Source: Sphingomonadales bacterium
GTDB taxonomy: Bacteria; Pseudomonadota; Alphaproteobacteria; Sphingomonadales; Sphingomonadaceae
DNA length: 25,931 nt
Direction: 5' to 3'
Assembly: GCA_027489295.1 (NCBI GenBank)
Contig: JAIYAA010000250.1
Coordinates: forward strand, 1-25,931
The notes under the pieces were generated by a model. That model searched no databases. It was not told where the DNA came from and saw only the letters and a program-made list of their open reading frames with translations. The number at the start of each line of letters is the position of its first letter. The first letter of the stretch is position 1. Of the stretch, positions 23,220-25,931 are shown piece after piece. A program made the position numbers and the translations under genes.

Positions 23220-23615
23220 ATGATCCGCTATGCAGTCCCCATTCTGGTTCTCGCGCTGGCCGGTACCGCGAGCGCCGATCAGCGCCGCCCCGACCCGGCC
23301 GCCATCGCCCTCGAAAAAAGCCTGCGCGGACTGACCCCGGGCGCGCCGCAGCGCTGCCTGGTCCGCGAGCGGTTCTCGGAGGTGCACGGCGTGCCCGATG
23401 CGGTGCTCTATGTCGGCGGACGCACCCGAAAATATCTCAACCGCGTCGTCGGCCAGTGCCCCGGGCTTGCCCGCGGCGACATTGTCATCGTGCGCAGCCT
23501 GCGCGGCGATCCGTGCGAGGGTGATCAGGTGCAGACCCGCGAGGCACTGAATGGCCGGTTGAGCGGCAGCTGCGCACTCGGGCCGTTCATACCCTACTCG
23601 AAATCAGGAGGTTGA
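23220..23615 (+). CDS. Small secreted Cys-patterned protein, first of a paralogous pair
   Basis: 131 residues with a signal peptide (MIRYAVPILVLALAGTASA) and probable cleavage before DQRR. The mature part holds four Cys in the order C...CPGL...C..D...C.LGPFIPY. AAGGAAG is 7 nt from the ATG. The next gene encodes a paralogue with the same Cys and motif order. The pattern (LYVGGRTRKYLNRVVGQCPGL, then GDPCEGD) resembles the DUF6491 group as I remember it; this assignment is uncertain. It is probably periplasmic; function unknown. Confidence 0.75.
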   Translation: MIRYAVPILVLALAGTASADQRRPDPAAIALEKSLRGLTPGAPQRCLVRERFSEVHGVPDAVLYVGGRTRKYLNRVVGQCPGLARGDIVIVRSLRGDPCEGDQVQTREALNGRLSGSCALGPFIPYSKSGG

Positions 23616-23617
23616 GG

Positions 23618-24022
23618 ATGCGCATCGCTATCACGCTTGGTGCACTGCTGCTCGCAGGCTGCGCGCAGAACGCCGAATATCAGGCGCAGCGCGACGCCCA
23701 GGCCCGCCGCGAGCTCGCCAGCACGATCGGTGACCGCGTGGCCGGCAAACCGCAGGATTGCATCAACCCCGGCATGACGGACGGGCCGCAGATCATCGAC
23801 ACCCGCACCCTCGTCTATCGCCAGGGCGGACGCATCTATCGCAACGATCTGGTCTCCGAATGCCCGTCGCTCGCGCCCCTGAGCACGGTGATCGTCGAGA
23901 TGCGCGGCAGCCAGCTGTGCCGGAACGACCAGTTCCGCGTGCTTACGCCGGGGACGAGCATTCCCAGCGGTTATTGCCGGATGGGCAAGTTCACGCCCTA
24001 TACCCGGCCGAAGGGCGGCTGA
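23618..24022 (+). CDS. Small lipoprotein, second of a paralogous pair
   Basis: 134 residues. A very strong Shine-Dalgarno (AGGAGG, 6 nt spacing) sets the ATG at 23618; a TTG at 23612 is an in-frame but worse choice. A lipobox LLAGC (Cys15) marks it as a membrane-anchored lipoprotein. After a charged helix (EYQAQRDAQARRELASTIGDRV) comes the same module as in the preceding gene: C.....TLVYRQGGRIYRNDLVSECPSL, VIVEMRG, LCRNDQ, GYCRMGKFTPY, ending KGG. The two genes are 2 bp apart and presumably arose by tandem duplication, one soluble and one lipid-anchored. The stop overlaps a hairpin shared with the convergent S9 gene. Confidence 0.78.
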   Translation: MRIAITLGALLLAGCAQNAEYQAQRDAQARRELASTIGDRVAGKPQDCINPGMTDGPQIIDTRTLVYRQGGRIYRNDLVSECPSLAPLSTVIVEMRGSQLCRNDQFRVLTPGTSIPSGYCRMGKFTPYTRPKGG

Positions 24023-24035
24023 CCGGCAGCCGCCC
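24013..24035. terminator. Bidirectional hairpin between convergent genes
   Basis: Perfect 9-bp arms GGGCGGCTG (24013-24021) and CAGCCGCCC (24027-24035) with a 5-nt loop. It covers the lipoprotein stop and ends 9 bp before the S9 peptidase stop. There is no T tract. Confidence 0.55.
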
Positions 24036-24044
24036 TCGGACTCG

Positions 24045-25931
24045 TCACTGCACCTTCAGCTGGTCGAGCGCGAAGGCGAGATACTCCGCATTCTGGTGAT
24101 AGCGCTCGAACCGGCCGGACTTGCCGCCATGGCCCGCTTCCATGTTGACGCGGAATACCAGGGGGTTCTGATCGGTCTTGGTCGCGCGCAGCTTCGCCAC
24201 CCATTTGGTCGGCTCGTAATATTGCACCTGGCTGTCCCATAGCCCGGTGCCGACATAGAGCGCCGGATAGGCCTGCGCCGCGACATTGTCGTAGGGCGAG
24301 TAGCTCAGCATATAGTCGTAATAGCGCTTCTCGGCCGGGTTGCCCCATTCGTCGAACTCGCCGGTGGTCAGCGGGATCGAGGTGTCGAGCATCGTCGTCA
24401 CCACGTCGACAAAGGGTACCTGTGCGATGATCACGCGATAGTCCTGCGGCGCCAGATTGGCGACCGCGCCCATCAGCAGCCCGCCCGCGCTGCCGCCCAT
24501 CGCCGCCACGCGCCCCTTGGCGGCATAGCCCTGGCCTACCAGGAACCGGGTCACGTCGACGAAGTCTGTGAAGCTGTTCTTCTTGTGGAAGATCTTGCCG
24601 TCATCATACCAGTGGCGACCCATTTCCTGCCCGCCGCGGATATGCGCGATGGCATAGACCATGCCGCGATCGAGCATGCTCGGCAGCGTCGGGTTGAAGC
24701 TGGGATCGGTCGAATAGCCATAGCTGCCATAGGCGTACTGGAACAGCGCGGCGGTGCCGTTCTTCTGGAAGGTCTTGGCGTAGACCAGGCTTACCGGCAC
24801 CTTGGTGCCGTCGCGCGCGGTCGCCCAGACGCGTTCGGTGGTATACTTGCTCGCATCATAGCCCGGCACCGGCTGGACCTTCAGCACCGTGCGCTTGCCG
24901 GTGGCGGCGTCGACCTCGTACGTCGTGGTCGGTGTGACCAGCGAGCCATAGCTGTAGCGCAGCACCGGGCTGACCGGATCCTCGTTGACGTCGAGGTTCA
25001 TCACATAGGCGGGTTCGTCCGCGCCGACGAAGCTGCTCTTGCCGGCAGGCGTCAGCATCCGCAGCCGCTTGTTGCCCCCCGATCGCTCCTCGATCGCGAG
25101 GAAGCGGTTGAACGGCTGGAAGCCCTCGATGAACACCTGGTCGCTGGTCGGCACCAGATCGGTCCAGGCCGCACGGCCCGCCGCCGCCTTGGCATCGGGT
25201 ACCACCATGATTCGGTAATTGGGCGCCCGGAAGTTGGTGCGGACGATCCAGCGTCCGCCCAGATGATCGGCATTGTACAGGAAGTCGCGCTCGCGCGGGG
25301 CGACCGGCGTGAACTCCACCGGGTTGGCGGCCGGCGCACAGCGCTGCTCGTCGCTCACCGTAGAATGGAGGTTGATGCAGATATAGCGCTCGTCGGTAGT
25401 GGCGCCGATGCTCATGTAGAAGGTGTCGTCCTTCTCGGTATAGACCAGACGGTCGGCCGAGGCCGGAGTGCCCAGCACATGCGCCTTCACCCGCGTGCCG
25501 AGCAGCGTCACCGGATCCTTCTCGACATAGAAGATCGTGCGTCCATCGGCCGACCAGACGAGCCCCGCCTCGATGTTCGAAACGGTATCCGCGAGCAGCG
25601 TGCCGGTGGCGATGTCCTTCACCTTCAGGACGTACTGCCGCCGCCCGACGGTGTCCTCGGCCCAGGCGATGCGGCTATTGTCGGGGCTCACCCGCCAGTT
25701 GCCGATCTGGAAGAAGCCCTTGCCCTTGGCCATGGCCGGCTGGTCGAACAGCAGCTGTTCGGGCGCGGTCATGCTGCCCTTGCGGCGGGCGACCATGGCA
25801 TAGTCGGCGCCGGTATCGAAGCGGGTGTAATAGAAATAGCCGTGCTTGGCGTAGGGGACCGAGGCGTCGTCCTGTTTGATGTGGCCGACGATCTCCCGAT
25901 AGAGTGCATCCGCCTTGGGCTTGGTCGGCGC
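24045..25931 (-). CDS. ptrB: Oligopeptidase B-like S9 serine peptidase (5' end outside window)
   Basis: 628 residues are visible; the frame runs off the right edge, so the true start lies beyond 25931. The segment DDASVPYAKHGYFYYTRFDTGADYAMVARRKG, upstream of an internal ATG at 25796, is conserved in S9A peptidases, so that ATG is not the start. The N-terminal half is a beta-propeller (for example WRVSPDNSRIAWAEDT, GLVWSADGRTIFYVEKD). The catalytic domain has VSLVYAKTF, then GGSAGGLLMGA (nucleophile Ser), an Asp in GTGLWDSQVQYYEP and His in EAGHGGKSGRFERY. The family cuts oligopeptides after basic residues (oligopeptidase B) or proline (prolyl oligopeptidase); the YGSYGY and RGGQEMGRHWYDDGK segments favour oligopeptidase B. 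No export signal can be judged because the N-terminus is missing. Confidence 0.92.
   Translation of the reverse strand, partial: APTKPKADALYREIVGHIKQDDASVPYAKHGYFYYTRFDTGADYAMVARRKGSMTAPEQLLFDQPAMAKGKGFFQIGNWRVSPDNSRIAWAEDTVGRRQYVLKVKDIATGTLLADTVSNIEAGLVWSADGRTIFYVEKDPVTLLGTRVKAHVLGTPASADRLVYTEKDDTFYMSIGATTDERYICINLHSTVSDEQRCAPAANPVEFTPVAPRERDFLYNADHLGGRWIVRTNFRAPNYRIMVVPDAKAAAGRAAWTDLVPTSDQVFIEGFQPFNRFLAIEERSGGNKRLRMLTPAGKSSFVGADEPAYVMNLDVNEDPVSPVLRYSYGSLVTPTTTYEVDAATGKRTVLKVQPVPGYDASKYTTERVWATARDGTKVPVSLVYAKTFQKNGTAALFQYAYGSYGYSTDPSFNPTLPSMLDRGMVYAIAHIRGGQEMGRHWYDDGKIFHKKNSFTDFVDVTRFLVGQGYAAKGRVAAMGGSAGGLLMGAVANLAPQDYRVIIAQVPFVDVVTTMLDTSIPLTTGEFDEWGNPAEKRYYDYMLSYSPYDNVAAQAYPALYVGTGLWDSQVQYYEPTKWVAKLRATKTDQNPLVFRVNMEAGHGGKSGRFERYHQNAEYLAFALDQLKVQ

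Overview
This window looks like a chromosomal segment of a GC-rich alphaproteobacterium, most likely of the order Sphingomonadales (Sphingomonas or a close relative). The basis is protein character: a DUF4893-like lipoprotein, a patatin plus 3-hydroxybutyrate dehydrogenase pair, a DUF898 plus M48 pair, and several small secreted proteins of a kind typical of sphingomonads. This is an inference, since no rRNA or marker gene is present. I saw no tRNA, rRNA, CRISPR array, insertion sequence, integrase or phage structural module. Coding density is high, and most genes sit in short operons.

Layout. 1-2.2 kb: the 3' end of an acyl-CoA dehydrogenase, then a divergent pair (a secreted unknown protein and a membrane unknown protein) separated by a 119-bp promoter region with a strong palindrome. 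2.2-6.35 kb: a threonine-synthase-like PLP enzyme and, upstream of it on the same strand, an 839-residue parallel beta-helix-like protein without a signal peptide. That gene has its own promoter and a roughly 260-nt structured leader. 6.4-8.5 kb: a minus-strand operon of a short GntR regulator, signal peptidase I and a small membrane protein, with a nitroreductase just upstream. 8.6-10.4 kb: a POT-family peptide transporter. 10.4-14.3 kb: two convergent-region hairpins, a 45-residue small ORF, a secreted M13 metallopeptidase and a secreted M20 amidohydrolase. 14.4-16.9 kb: a minus-strand operon of patatin, 3-hydroxybutyrate dehydrogenase and a DUF4893-like lipoprotein. 17.1-20.2 kb: a YpfJ-type zinc peptidase, then a DUF898 membrane protein and an M48 peptidase. 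20.2-23.2 kb: a 44-residue membrane protein, an ABHD10-like hydrolase, a TPR protein, and glyoxalases I and II. 23.2-24.0 kb: two tandem paralogous small secreted proteins. 24.05 kb to the end: an oligopeptidase B-like S9 peptidase, cut by the window edge.

Functional themes. Peptide handling recurs: a POT importer, M13, M20, M48, YpfJ and S9 peptidases, and signal peptidase I. Other modules are methylglyoxal detoxification (gloA-gloB) and mobilisation of polyhydroxybutyrate or lipid (patatin plus BdhA). No obvious new multi-gene defence or biosynthetic system is visible. The items most worth a second look are the structured leader and its beta-helix gene, the near-leaderless GntR-lepB operon with a palindrome in its promoter, the palindrome in the divergent promoter near 1.47 kb, two unlisted small ORFs, and the tandem Cys-patterned secreted pair.
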